From NCBI GenBank assembly GCA_964016985.1, contig OZ024828.1:77831869-77895868 (forward strand): 64,000 nucleotides of DNA. Direction: 5' to 3'. The notes beneath the pieces were generated by a model. It was not told where the DNA came from. It saw nothing but the letters and a program-made list of their open reading frames with translations, and did no database searches. This document shows positions 29,930-40,173 of the stretch, in pieces; within the stretch, counting starts at the first letter, position 1, and each line of letters opens with the position of its first letter. Both the position numbers and the translations under genes were made by a program. Origin of the DNA: Anodontia alba. Lineage: Eukaryota > Mollusca > Bivalvia > Lucinida > Lucinidae.

Positions 29930-30487
29930 ACCTCCCATCATATAGTAATGATTGAGGATGTACCCAGTAGCTAGAGATACAGAGATATAAATTGCAGCAG
30001 ATGACATTTATAGAGGATCTTACATGAGTGGTCATTTAATATGAAATTTATGAAATGAGTTTGGATAATTTCAGTATTTTGCAAGCCTTGGAGGTAAGGA
30101 ACGTGTCATGCTTTGTTCTATGCTTAAGAAATGCACAAGGTTAAATAGTATGTCATGTATACCAGTATTATCTAGCAGGTGACAATGAATTAACTGATAA
30201 AATTCAAGACGAAATTTATCTTTTATCTTTGTTCAATAACTGGGATGTACAGGTAGTCATCAGAGGAACATAATTAGTTCATTAATGACATAATATTTCA
30301 CCCATTATGGATTTTCCTTTTGTGAAATTGTGATTAGAACTACAACAAATGATTAATATTTTGTGGAATGGCTGCGATTTTTTCTTGACAGTTATTATTG
30401 ATGAGGTGTTATTATTGATGAAAAATTAAGAAGCAAAAAAGGATAGTTACTTTTTAACCACTAAAATGTTAATTTGAAGAACTCATA
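29930..30487. other. Sequence upstream of the membrane-protein gene
   Basis: AT-rich and without recognised repeats, so it is the natural place for a 5' UTR or promoter. I see no clear TATA or initiator element; TTATTATTGATGA is duplicated near 30395-30421. Confidence 0.35.
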
Positions 30488-30830
30488 ATGGCACCAATCA
30501 CTACATACATTGAAACTTCATTCACTGAAAATCCAACAATTCGGCCATTTCCAGTGGTGTCATCCACATCTAGTTGGATTAATGAAACTACAACCATGAC
30601 TCCACATGACCCCACTGACCTTAAGGAATTAGCATGGATAATTCCAGCTGTGATAGCAGGAGTTCTTGTTATGTTGTGTCTCGGACTTCTCTGTTTCTAT
30701 GGTGTTCGTTCCACGGAACTATTTCTGATGCGTTGGTGCTATAAAAAGTATGGTTGCTGTAACCCTGCTGGAAAGGAGGAATATGAAAATCTGAAAGATA
30801 ATGTGGAACCTGAAAGCTATTCTCTGAATG
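30488..30830 (+). CDS. First coding exon of a small single-pass membrane protein, unrecognised
   Basis: The frame starts at an ATG in ATAATGG context and runs 114 codons plus one base to the donor AATG|GTAGGT. Residues 1-47 are Ser/Thr-rich with one N-glycosylation sequon (Asn32, NET). A hydrophobic segment (about 49-71, WIIPAVIAGVLVMLCLGLLC) is followed by a basic, cysteine-containing stretch (MRWCYKKYGCC) and an acidic tail with a YENL motif at 99-102. There is no cleavable signal peptide, so a type III (N-out) topology is likely unless an upstream exon exists. Read past the donor, the frame ends at 30856 within a MITE. The YENL motif could serve endocytic sorting or SH2 binding. I do not recognise the family. 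Confidence 0.65.
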
Positions 30831-30851
30831 GTAGGTACCATTTATACTGTA

Positions 30852-31023
30852 TTTAATGCTTAGCACTCTGGGTAAAATTTTCAGCAGACTGTATTTTGAA
30901 ATATTTTTCTTATCTTTCTCAGAATACAGGATTTGACATTGTCAGGGAAAAGTAAGAAAAATACATGTATTACCAATTTGTCGACTGCTGAATAAGCCTA
31001 GAGAGTGGTAAAAGTTAGTTTTA
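30852..31023 (+). mobile_element. Core-2 MITE, GCTTAGCACTCTGGG terminus family
   Basis: The copy starts at TTAATGCTTAGCACTCTGGG only 21 bp after the donor of the membrane-protein exon. The right end is AGAGTGGTAAAAGTTAGTTT. Confidence 0.7.
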
Positions 31024-31189
31024 ACTAAGTATAGGCCCCCAAGGGGAACCTTAACAAACCTTTAATTTACTTGAAATCCTTTAAAACCTTTAATTTAGCT
31101 GAAAAAAATTATAAAAAACCTGTACTTGTATTTAATGAAGAAAACCTTTAATGTAATTCAGCCATTTATTTGTGCTTATTATGAATACC

Positions 31190-31325
31190 ATCAGTGTCAA
31201 ACAGTTTGGACCAGATCAGGCCCGATGTTTTGTCGGGCTTGATCTGGATCCAAACTGTTTGCAAAGTTTATCAGCAGACGACAAAAGTCGCCACTAGGGA
31301 GTAAAGAGTTAGGGCAGACTATCAT
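31190..31325. mobile_element. Core-1 variant hairpin (CAAACAGTTTGGACCAGATC)
   Basis: Hairpin 31200-31263 has the apex AGGCCCGATGTTTTGTCGGG. It is followed by TTTATCAGCAGACGACAAAA, which is core-2-type flank. A second copy is at 33365-33605. Confidence 0.65.
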
Positions 31326-32255
31326 GCCAAATTATGACTGTCATGATCATGATACTATCACTATCAAGGGTCAGTGTTATATAACAAAGCATCATATATG
31401 ATAATATCACCATCTCCAAATCACCCAGGATTTCAAAGAATTTCATTGATTTATAAAGACTGGACTACCTGTAAAGGTACCTAACATTACTGCCCTCTCA
31501 AATATCAGCTGTGCCACCATTTTAAACATTTTTGCACAGCAGAAGTCCTTTCTTTTCTCATACTTTGTTAATTTAGACAAAAAAAAAAAAGCTTCAGAAT
31601 GGTATCTGATAAAAGGAGAAAATCTACAGGGACAAAAACTATCAAAACTATCGATAGTTTGTAAGACTGTCGTTAATAGTTATCAATAGTTAAAACACTT
31701 TCACAACAGCACTATCATGGCAGTCATCCCTAGTATAGATCCAGATCAGTTGAGGTGGTTAATTTGCACTGGAATGGGATCTACGGTGACTGTATCAGTA
31801 GTAGTTGTCATGGACTGACTCGCCAAATTTATAGTCTCCTTTAGACTCATATGGACTTTAGACACTTGGTTACATTCTTTCCAGAAGACCCTGGTTTCAA
31901 CCCCACACAACAAAATACCTTAGTCCTTGCAAATAGTGTGTCTCCACACTGAGATGGCTCATGAGTTTAAAAACTGCTACCTTAACTTGCCCCTCAGATA
32001 TGAGACCTTTTATGTAAGTGTCTTGATGCTCTTGTGCCTATGCAAATAATTCAGGCTCTGCTGTAAATTTTCCAACACCAATTAGGGAAAACATAATTAT
32101 AAAATAATAATAATAATAATTTTGGATTCCTGAGACCTTAGTAAAGCCTCTGAAAGTGTATTTTCAAAAAAAAAAAAAAAAAAAATACCTTTAAAGTTTT
32201 GGTAAAATAACTTCAAATAGTTGGCAAGGAGGACAAGTCAAAATGTGTGCAATGA
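31326..32255. other. Intron sequence of the membrane-protein gene, no genes seen
   Basis: The stretch holds poly(A) runs near 31580 and 32165 and a short AAT repeat near 32108. I find no exon with suitable phase here, although a short one could be missed. Confidence 0.35.
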
Positions 32256-32269
32256 AAGAAAATGTAACT

Positions 32270-32480
32270 TTAGATATGTACATCCAGTGTGAACTCAGAT
32301 AAGTCTGCACAACCATGCAGTCTGATCAGTCTTGTCCACATGAAGAAACATTGGATCCTTGGCTGACCAACAAGTGCCCAGGGAATACAGATAAAACTGT
32401 GAAGATGCACAGGCTGAGCTGAGTTAGATGGGCACATGTCTGAAGGTAGTTTCTCACATTGGGGCACAGTTACAGTTGCA
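32270..32480. repeat. Diverged CAGTCTGATC repeat
   Basis: ATGCAGTCTGATCAGTCTTG and ACATTGGATCCTTGGCTGAC recall 27300-27450. Confidence 0.4.
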
Positions 32481-32676
32481 TTAACCTTTACCACTCTCTA
32501 GGCATTTTCAGCAGATGACAAATTGATGATATTTTTCTTATTTTTCCCAGAAAACAAGATTTGACATTTCATGCAAATTGTCTCCAAAATGTCAAATCCT
32601 GTTTTCTGGGAAAAATAAGAAAAAATATTTCAAAATGCCGTCTGCTGAAAATTTTACTCAGAGTGCTAAGCGTTAA
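32481..32676 (-). mobile_element. Core-2 MITE, GCTTAGCACTCTGGG terminus family, complete
   Basis: TTAA is present at both ends. The hairpin GATTTGACATTTCATGCAAA to TCCAAAATGTCAAATCCTGT and the outer TTTTTCTTATTTTTCCCAGA against its complement are well preserved. This is the best copy of the family. Confidence 0.9.
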
Positions 32677-32743
32677 GGCTACAATACGGTCATTTCTAGG
32701 ATGGTTTCTGTGGAGTTGGATTTGATTAATTTGTTAATTAGTG

Positions 32744-32945
32744 TACTTACTCTACATATTCAGAAAGGCAAGCCTGAGCAAACAGTGTCGACCCAGATCA
32801 GATGTTGCAGAACTTGGCATCTGATCAGGGTCTGCACTGTTTGCCGCTAATCCATCAATTTTATACATAGGTAATAAAATGGCCATTGAAGAGAAGTATA
32901 AGGTAAAGAATAAGGGATGTGAATATTTAGGGTAAATACAGTATC
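32744..32945 (-). mobile_element. Core-1 MITE, ACCCTAAGTATTCGGACA-terminus family
   Basis: Hairpin 32780-32845 with apex GATGTTGCAGAACTTGGCAT; the right end is ATATTTAGGGTAAATACAGT. Confidence 0.75.
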
Positions 32946-33189
32946 CCATACTTGTCAATTTATCCTAAATTTCCGATGAAAATGAATAAGAGTTAAATGG
33001 GGGGCTTTGACTGAACCCCCGCAACCGCCTCTGAATCTGCCCCTGCATAAGTTTATCTACCCATTTGTAAGGACTTCAAGAGCAGTTTGCGATTAAACTT
33101 GATAATAGTCCTTCAAGTGGTTTTGACATTTCAGGAAAAGCTCAGGAACATACATGACTTGTAGTTCATTAACATGGTTTTGGATGCAA

Positions 33190-33370
33190 GATGGTTTTAA
33201 GATGGACCACTAAAATATTGTATCCAAACAAAAATGTTCAGATTATATAGAAAAATGAAATTAATGGTCTTATTTCTACATAATTTATACATTTTATTGG
33301 ATACAACACATTTTTTTCATTTGTTTGTTTTGGATCCCAGCAATAGTGTTACGAAGAGGTTATTGTGTAA
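33190..33370. mobile_element. Palindromic MITE (GGTTTTGGATGCAAGATGGT / CTCTTTATAACA type)
   Basis: TATATAGAAAAATGAAATTA faces TCTACATAATTTATACATTT, and GATCCCAGCAATAGTGTTAC is the conserved end shared with 36256-36470 and 47668-47885. Confidence 0.6.
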
Positions 33371-33605
33371 TTGTTAAACTCTTTGCATGCTGGGTAATTT
33401 TACATGCTTTTTTGTTGTCTGTGGATTTTTTTTAAAAATTAACTTTTTCAAAAAAAATCTTTCAGGAATACCATCAGAGTGTCAAACAGTTTGAACTCAG
33501 ATCAGGCTAAATGTTTTGTTGGGCCTGATCTGGGTCCAGACTGTTTGCAAAGGTTATCAGCAGATGATAAAAGTCACCACTAACATGGAAAGAGTTAGTT
33601 TCACC
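33371..33605 (+). mobile_element. Mosaic MITE: core-2-type terminus with core-1-type hairpin
   Basis: The left end GTTAAACTCTTTGCATGCTG resembles the core-2 family terminus. The centre (33484-33548) is a core-1-type hairpin with apex AGGCTAAATGTTTTGTTGGG. Confidence 0.6.
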
Positions 33606-33628
33606 ATACATGGTCATGATGGACATCT

Positions 33629-33820
33629 TTAACCCTTCTCATGCTGAATAAAGAAGTCACGCCCTTCTAATTTCCTTGATCCGGGTTTTTGATAGAAATT
33701 CACATATCTAATGACAAACAGTGCAGATCCAGATCAGTTGGCTTCTTCAGAAGCCAACTGAACCGGACCTACACTGTTTGCTAAAACAGGGCATGTCGTG
33801 CTCAGCAAGAGAAGGGTTAA
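33629..33820 (-). mobile_element. Core-1 MITE, CCCTTGTCCTGCTGAAC family, inverted
   Basis: TTAA is present at both ends. Hairpin 33716-33782 has a few mismatches on the right (GAACCGGACC). Confidence 0.88.
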
Positions 33821-33904
33821 AGCCATATTCAGAATGAATTTCGCAGTCTTGCAAAGAAATTGCTCCAAATGCAGTTCAAGTTCACCCAGCCTTTCAGATA
33901 AAAG

Positions 33905-34115
33905 GTATGGTAAAAGTCCTATACACCCAAGTATCTGATAAAATGGCATATACAAACAGTTTAGACCCAGATCAGACTGCTCTTGAAGGAGCAGTCTGAT
34001 CTGGATCTACACTGTTTGTCATTCCACTAAGTATTCTAAAAAAACAACTGCAGAAAAAGCAAATTTAGGACAAAAAAGTATGGAATGATGTGTTTGAAAT
34101 TTTAGGACATTTACC
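33905..34115. mobile_element. Core-1 MITE, CAAGTATCTGATAAAATGGC family
   Basis: Hairpin 33953-34018 has the apex GACTGCTCTTGAAGGAGCAG, flanked by TGTTTGAAATTTTAGGACAT. Confidence 0.75.
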
Positions 34116-34519
34116 TTAAGGCTGAGATCACCGATACCCTCATCACTACACAAAATCTCTTGAATTCACATAAAATGTCAAGCTCTCCAGGGACAATATT
34201 TCAGTACGTCACTTGTTGATATTTTTATTGTTATGTGTACAGTTATCTATTAAAGTGCTAATCACAACTACAGCAGACAACATTTTGATTTTTATGCCCC
34301 TGCAATTCGAAGAATGATGGAAAATGCATACAGGTGTTACCCCTGTCAATCTGCCTGTCTGTCCATCCATCTCCGTTCATGTCCGAGATGGTGTTAGCAA
34401 TTGCATTTAAGTTTTTCAGGCATTAGCAATTTGCATTTAAGTTTTTCAGTGGGGGCATCCGTGTCCTTTGGACATATTTCTAGTTTTCTCCTATTTTATT
34501 ATTATTTTTTTCAGAGGAT

Positions 34520-34828
34520 TTGTTTGTTTGTGTTGATTTTTTACTGCCCAGTCAACCAAATGGGGTCATGTTGAGCATGGTCAGTTTACCTAACCACCCT
34601 TTTACGAGGCAGGTTTAGTTCTTAAAATGGTTTACCAGTATTGTGCACATTCTTTTGCCAGAAACTGACACCTGCCTTGAATCAGCGGAAGGGAGAAAAT
34701 GACCTTAGAAAATATTTCATGATCAAATTTCCACGAAAGAATGTTGCTGACCTGGCGGGGGTCGAACCCTCAACCTCCTGATCACCAGTTGGACACGCAT
34801 CCAACTGAGCCACTGAGGCCTGCTTTTT
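34520..34828 (-). repeat. tRNA-derived SINE, minus strand, well preserved
   Basis: Read on the minus strand the head has A-box TGGCTCAGTTGGATGCG and B-box GGTTCGACCCC, then body text CATTCTTTCGTGGAAATTTG and GTGCACAATACTGG, ending with a T/G-rich tail near 34520. Confidence 0.88.
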
Positions 34829-34854
34829 CAGAGGTAATCAGGCTTTAGTTAAGT

Positions 34855-34975
34855 GAATCATCTTCTAAGCAGATGATATACATGACATGTCAAGCCTTAT
34901 TTTCTTTGAAGTATAAAAAATAGAATGCTGTCTGCTACAATTTTGCTTGGTGCTTTAAAGATTCATCAACCCATT
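34855..34975. repeat. Degraded core-2 type element
   Basis: CATGACATGTCAAGCCTTAT and TGCTGTCTGCTACAATTTTG are recognisable. Confidence 0.45.
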
Positions 34976-35030
34976 GCCAAACTAGGATACAAATAAACAG
35001 CTAAAGTTGTATTTTATTTAACAGAGCTTA

Positions 35031-35243
35031 TTAACTCTTCTCTTGCTGAGCATGACATGCCCTGTTTTAGCAAACAGTGTAGATCCAGATCAGTTGGCTT
35101 CTGAAGAAGCCAACTGATCTGGATCTACACTGTTTGTCATTAAATATGTGAATTTCTATCAAAAGCCCGGATCAAGTAATCTGATTGGCTGGAAATTAGA
35201 AGTGGGCATGGCATCTTAATTTATTCAGCATGACAAGGGTTAA
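35031..35243 (+). mobile_element. Core-1 MITE, CCCTTGTCCTGCTGAAC family
   Basis: TTAA is present at both ends with hairpin 35080-35143. Its right TTAA (35240-35243) is also the left TTAA of the next element. Confidence 0.9.
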
Positions 35244-35355
35244 CGCTTTGCACGCTGGGTAAAATTTCAGCACACAACATTTTGAAATATTTTTTTATGA
35301 AAATAAGAAAAATACCTTCAATTTGTTATCTGCTGAAACTGCCCAAAGTGTGGTA
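35240..35355 (+). mobile_element. Short core-2 MITE sharing its TTAA with the preceding element
   Basis: TTAACGCTTTGCACGCTGGG begins at the shared TTAA; the central hairpin is deleted, and the right end is CCAAAGTGTGGTAAGTG. It lies in the intron just before the next exon. Confidence 0.7.
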
Positions 35356-35404
35356 AGTGTATTTTTTACAGCTCATTTATTTTGTTTTCTTCTTTCTTTT
35401 TCAG

Positions 35405-35548
35405 ATATCCAGCACCATAGAACTTCTAGATACAGATAGCAGTATAAAACCTAGTTTTGGAGACTTGAAACTGACTGAGACTTGTGAATCAGTTGCTCAA
35501 CGAACAAAATCAATTGGTGTTAATGTTACTGCTGTACATGACAAATAA
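35405..35548 (+). CDS. Probable last exon of the membrane-protein gene
   Basis: A strong acceptor (TTTCTTCTTTCTTTTTCAG, ending 35404) precedes a 47-codon frame (ISSTIELLDTDSSIKPSFGD, then LKLTETCESVAQ) ending in TAA. The tail is acidic and Ser/Thr-rich, as expected of a cytoplasmic region. Its frame needs phase 0, but exon 30488-30830 leaves one extra base; a direct join reads to a stop after about 11 residues. An intervening exon of length 3n+2, or an alternative donor, would reconcile them. AATAAA (35544-35549) overlaps the stop codon and might act as a polyadenylation signal. Confidence 0.5.
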   Translation: MSSTIELLDTDSSIKPSFGDLKLTETCESVAQRTKSIGVNVTAVHDK

Positions 35549-35604
35549 AAACATAAGAAGGCAATTTATTTAAAAAAAACAACAGAAGTTTTGATACTTA
35601 ACTC

Positions 35605-35836
35605 TTAACCCTTAAAATGCCAAGAAAATGTGCACCAGAAAATGTCGTCTGTTTATGTCATCTGCTGAATATTCTTGCAAACTTTTCAAACCTATTTTTG
35701 CATACAGGCAACCAGTGTAGACCTAGATCAGGAGCAGTCTGATCTGGGTCCACATTGTTTGCAGAAATTACTTTTTAAAATCACAAGCAGATGACAAAGC
35801 AGACGACAATTGTTGTGATTGGCAGGTTAAGGGTTA
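35605..35836 (+). mobile_element. Core-1 MITE, CCCTTAAAGCGCCAAG terminus family
   Basis: TTAA is present at both ends. Hairpin 35707-35762 has lost most of one inner arm. Confidence 0.85.
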
Positions 35837-35837
35837 A

Positions 35838-36117
35838 AGCCCTAAGCTGTAGCAGACGACCCAGCAGGCACACATTGTTGAAACAACGTTGATTCAACAT
35901 CAAGACATTGAATCAATGCTGTTTTAATATTGTGTGCCTGCTGGGGACATTCTAAAATTGATTTTATTCTTTTTCAGAGAAAAATAAGACTTATGTAAAT
36001 TGTCTTTTAGGCAGATCATTCACATGAAATGCCAAGACTTATTTTCTCAGAAAACTAAAAAAAAAAAATATTTCAAAGTGTTATCTTCTGAAGTTGTGTT
36101 TAGCGCTTTAAGGGTTA
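35838..36117. mobile_element. Core-2-type MITE split by a CCAGCAGGCACAC element
   Basis: The outer element runs from GCCCTAAGCTGTAGCAGACG to GTGTTTAGCGCTTTAAGGGT. At 35868-35945 an 80-bp palindrome with ends CCAGCAGGCACACATTG and CAATATTGTGTGCCTGCTGG-like sequence is inserted; GAC appears on both sides, suggesting a 3-bp target duplication. Confidence 0.7.
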
Positions 36118-36255
36118 ACTCTGATAATTCAGTTAATGGATAATTTAATCATTTTGAAGTCAGTTTATTGTGTTTTTGGGGCATACACATATAATTGTTC
36201 TAGACAGCAAAGCAGTAGTAGCATTTCCCTCTCATATGTTGATATATTCTTCAGT

Positions 36256-36470
36256 ACACTAAAACCTTTTTATAATACGGTTCGTTATAACACGGTTTTC
36301 GATATAACATGGTTCAAAGATGGATCCCAAAAATGTATAGATTTATATTGAAAAATGACCATAAATGGTCATTTTTCAATATAATCTATACATTTTTGTT
36401 TGGATATAACACGGTTGTTTAACTAACACGGTTTATGCTATGGACCCCAATAATAGTGTTATAAAGAGGT
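36256..36470. mobile_element. Palindromic MITE (TATAACACGGTTTTCGATAT type)
   Basis: Arms around 36330-36390 pair ATTTATATTGAAAAATGACC with GGTCATTTTTCAATATAATC. Outer ends are CCTTTTTATAATACGG and GTGTTATAAAGAGG. Confidence 0.75.
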
Positions 36471-36844
36471 TGTGGTGGTGGTGTTTCTTATTCTTTCAAG
36501 AAAAAAAGGACTTGCCTTTTCACATTGAAGAAATATCAATGCCATATGATCTTGTGAAGATGTCATCTGATCAATTCATCTCTAGTACCGATAGTTCAGT
36601 TTGCTATCAGCAAAATAAGCAAACAGATGAGTGACATTTCTCTTATTTTTTTTTTCCAGAAAGAAGGGTTTGTCATTTGATTTGAATTATCTGCAAAGTT
36701 GTGTTAAGATTTTATGTCATTGTCAACAACCTTTTGTCATGTTGTGATGGTGTCTAGATATCATCAGTCACATATTGGCACTGGTGAGACTAGTCCCAGG
36801 GCTTTGTCTGTAATTGCTGGTAGTCATATGGACATTTACACATT

Positions 36845-37082
36845 TTAACCCTTAAAGCGCCAGTCACAACTATTGTCCTCTGCTTTGTCTTCTGCCGGTT
36901 ACTTTAAAAGTCATTTCTGCAAACAGTGTGGACCCAGGCTCCTTTAGGAGCAATCTGATCTGGGTCCACACTGTTTGCCTGTATGCAAAAATAGGTTTGA
37001 AAAGTTTGCAAGAATATTCAGCAGATGACAAAAACAGACAACATTTTCAGATGCAGATTTTCTTGGCATTTTAAAGGGTTAA
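36845..37082 (-). mobile_element. Core-1 MITE, CCCTTAAAGCGCCAAG family, inverted
   Basis: TTAA is present at both ends; hairpin 36922-36980 has the apex AGGCTCCTTTAGGAGCAATC. Confidence 0.88.
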
Positions 37083-37093
37083 TGCAAGTTCTC

Positions 37094-37263
37094 AACACTT
37101 AGCATGCTGGGTAAATATTTCAGCAGATGTGATTTGAAATATTTTTATTTTTCCCAGAAAATAAGACAATGTGCATGAAATGTCAAAGCCTATTTTCTGG
37201 GACCAATAAGAAAAAAAAATCAATTTGTTATCTGCTGAATTAGCCCAGAGAGGTAAATGTTAA
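37094..37263 (+). mobile_element. Core-2 MITE, GCTTAGCACTCTGGG family
   Basis: CACTTAGCATGCTGGGTAAA to AGCCCAGAGAGGTAAATGTT; the core retains only the right arm (GACAATGTGCATGAAATGTC). Confidence 0.7.
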
Positions 37264-37504
37264 AGAGTTAAGATGTATTAATATTTTGGGTAAATATGGT
37301 ACCAGGGCACTGGAAACCAGAAATGTTGCCCTATTAAATAACTGAATTAATTCACTGCCATCAGATAAGGTGATAAGTGAAGTTAATTTATAATCAATTC
37401 TATTATTTATTGAGCCAAAACTACTTTGTGGGTATTCATTAAAATTACCCACAATGTATGTTTTGAAGCAAAATTTACAAAAAAATATCTTCGGAATAAA
37501 GTGC

Positions 37505-38655
37505 AACCTCCCTACAACAATTATCTACAACAACTACCTTAGTAATCAGCCTTCCTCAACAACTACCCTTGGTAATCAACCTCCCAACAACTACCTTCAG
37601 TAATCAATCTCCCTACAACTACCCTTAGTAATTAATTGCTCTACAACAACTACCCTTGGTAATCAACCTCCCTACAACAACTACCCTCAGTAATCAACCT
37701 CCCTACAAAAACTATCCTTGGTAATATACCTCCCTACAACTACCCTTGGTAATCAATCTCCCTTCAACAAATCCCCCTGGTAATCACCTCACTAAAACAA
37801 CAACCATTGGTAATCAACCTCCTTACAAAAACCTTGGTAATAAACCTCCCTACAACTACCCTTGGTAATCAACCTCCCTACAACTACCCTTAGTAATCAC
37901 CTCCCTACAACAAATACCCTTGATAACCAACCTCCCTACAACTATCCTTAGTAATCAACCTCCCTGCAACAACTACCCTTAGTAATACACCTCCCTACAA
38001 CAACTACCCTCAGTAATCAACCTCCTTACATGAACTATTGGTAATCAGCCTATCTACAACAATTACCCTTGGTAATCAACCTCCCTATGACAACTACCCT
38101 TGGTAATCAACCTCCTAACAACAAATACATTTGGTAATCAACCTCTACAACTACCCTTTGAAATCAACCTCCCTACAACTACCTTGGTAATAAACCTCCT
38201 TACAACAACTACATTTGGTAATCAACCTCCCTACAACTACCCTTGGTAATCAGCCTACCTACACTAACATTTGGTAATCAACCTACCTACAACTACCCTC
38301 AGTAATCAACCTCCCTACAACCACCCTCTGTAATTAACCTCCACACAACTACCTTGGTAATCAACCTCCCAACAACTACCCTTAGTAATCAACATCCCTA
38401 CAACAGCTACCCTTGGTATTCAACCTCCTCACAACTTCCCTTGGTAATCAACCTCCCTACAAAACTACCTTTGGTAATCAACCTCCCTACAACAAATACC
38501 CTTGGTAATAAACCTCACTTCAACAACAACTACCCTTGGTAAACAACCTACCTACAACAACTACCCTTGATAATCAACCCCCTACAACTAGTCTTGGTAA
38601 TTTTTGGTGATCAATCTACCTACAACAACTACCCTTGGTAATCACAAAACTGGCT
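37505..38655. repeat. Minisatellite of about 30-bp units, some 38 copies
   Basis: The unit is AATCAACCTCCCTACAACAA followed by CTACCCTTGGT, with length variants that gain or lose CAACAA. Units stay in the same orientation throughout. The tract ends in AACTGGCTGTTATAGGGAGG, an inverted CCTCCCTA motif. Short frames such as 38354-38542 reflect the repeat only. Confidence 0.95.
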
Positions 38656-39080
38656 GTTATAGGGAGGTAATTACTGTACATAATTTACAAGGAACAGATA
38701 TAAGTTCAGAGGAGCATTCTGTCAAAACTGTTTTTTATCCTCATCTGTGAAGGGTGTACCCTAAAAGGAAAGAATTTGCTCCTTTTGGATACATTCTGGT
38801 GTGAAAAAAACAATAACAAGTACCTGTTATTTTTTGTTTAATTTTGAATTTTCTTTCTTTTTTTTTTTTTTTTTTTTTGACAAATTTTATTTTGATGTCT
38901 TTCATTCTCCAATCCCTAAAGAAAAACTATTTAAAATGATTCGATCAATGCTAAAAGATCACTGGTATGCACTAATGATGTGACGGTTAATTAAAATCCT
39001 TTAATAAATAGTATTTCAAGTATGAAAGTATATTACCTAACTCCAAATAAGGTGCCTTCTTTTCAATCAAATATTGTTGA
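38656..39080. other. Unclassified sequence with poly(T) tract
   Basis: Contains a T run at about 38860-38878. I see no gene; GAAAGAATTTGCTCCTTTTG near 38770 recalls the GATACACTTTC element family. Confidence 0.4.
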
Positions 39081-39084
39081 CATT

Positions 39085-39200
39085 TTGCTTATTTCTCAAG
39101 AAAAACATGTTGTGGTACTCATTAGAAGTGCCTCCCTGAGGCACTTCTAATGAGTACCCACAACATGTTTTTGTGGAGAAATAAGAAAAATATTTTCTTA
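39085..39200. mobile_element. GTACTCATTAG-type hairpin MITE, well preserved
   Basis: GTGGTACTCATTAGAAGTGC and GCACTTCTAATGAGTACCCA flank a short loop; outer AAAAACATGTTG pairs with CAACATGTTTTT. Confidence 0.85.
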
Positions 39201-39539
39201 AACATCCCCTCTTATCTGGAGCTATGCATGAATCATATTTATTCTATTAAACACTCAAAGAGTAGCTGGTATTAAACCAGAATACCCAACTCATATTGGG
39301 GAGGCCAGTAACCAGTTCAGCAAAGGGTGCCAATTAAATGGTCTCTCTTTGTAAAATTAGTTTCTAGATTCCATGTTTTACTTCATACTATAGACCTACT
39401 CAAAACTGTAGCATTTTTTTATTGAAAAACCTCTGGTATTTAGGTTGAATAAAGTATTCTACACAAAAACTAGGCTAGAGTGTGGTAGAGGATTATTCTA
39501 GGAAACCGCCCTTCTGAAAAAAAGAAGAGCTAAGTAGTT

Positions 39540-39670
39540 GCTGAAAATTTTTAAAAAGTAGGGTTAAAGTAGGGCTGAAATTTTTTTCAAAAAGCGGGGC
39601 TACAGTAGGGCTGAAATTTTTTAAAAAGTGAAGCTAAAATAGGTCTGAAATGTTTTTAAAAGTATGGTAA
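39540..39670. repeat. Short tandem repeat of about 40-bp units
   Basis: GTAGGGCTGAAATTTTTTTC and AGTAGGGCTGAAATTTTTTA recur three to four times with variation. AGTAGGGATAAC and ACAGGGCTAAGTAGGG downstream (to 40090) are related. Confidence 0.6.
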
Positions 39671-39941
39671 AAGTAAGAATTTTAGTCATCAAAAGTAGGG
39701 ATAACAGGGACGTTCTGCAGGTCTCAGATGAAGGACACAGTCTGCAAATAATGTCAACTCAGAACAACAAAACTGCATTACAATGGAAAGACCAAAATAA
39801 ATGTTCCAAAACAGGAATTGAGACCGTTGCAAAAATATTTTATAAAGTTTGCAACTTGACTTCGAAGAGAAGCTTGATCTCATTTTTTATAAATGCTAAG
39901 CATGCGAAGAAAAATATTACAACTTTTAATCACTTTAGGCA

Positions 39942-39973
<32 letters not shown>

Positions 39974-40173
39974 AAAAAAGTTGGGATAATAGGGCATTTT
40001 TTTAGGAAAACAGGGCTAAGTAGGGAGAAAATCCAGTTGGTAAGGCAAAGCAGAAATAGTACGAAAAAGTAGGACAGAGTTTAAGCCTGGTTCAAGTAGT
40101 ATCTGATAGAATAATTATGATACAAAAAATGCTTTCTGATCTTATTCATTTCAAAAAATGGCACCAAAAGCAC

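Noticed and set aside
34740..34828. Functional tRNA gene on the minus strand
   Set aside because: It is the 5' head of a SINE, with the family body directly attached; no acceptor stem pairing is evident.
37505..38655. CRISPR-like array of regular repeats
   Set aside because: There are no unique spacers of constant length; units are contiguous and the genome is eukaryotic.
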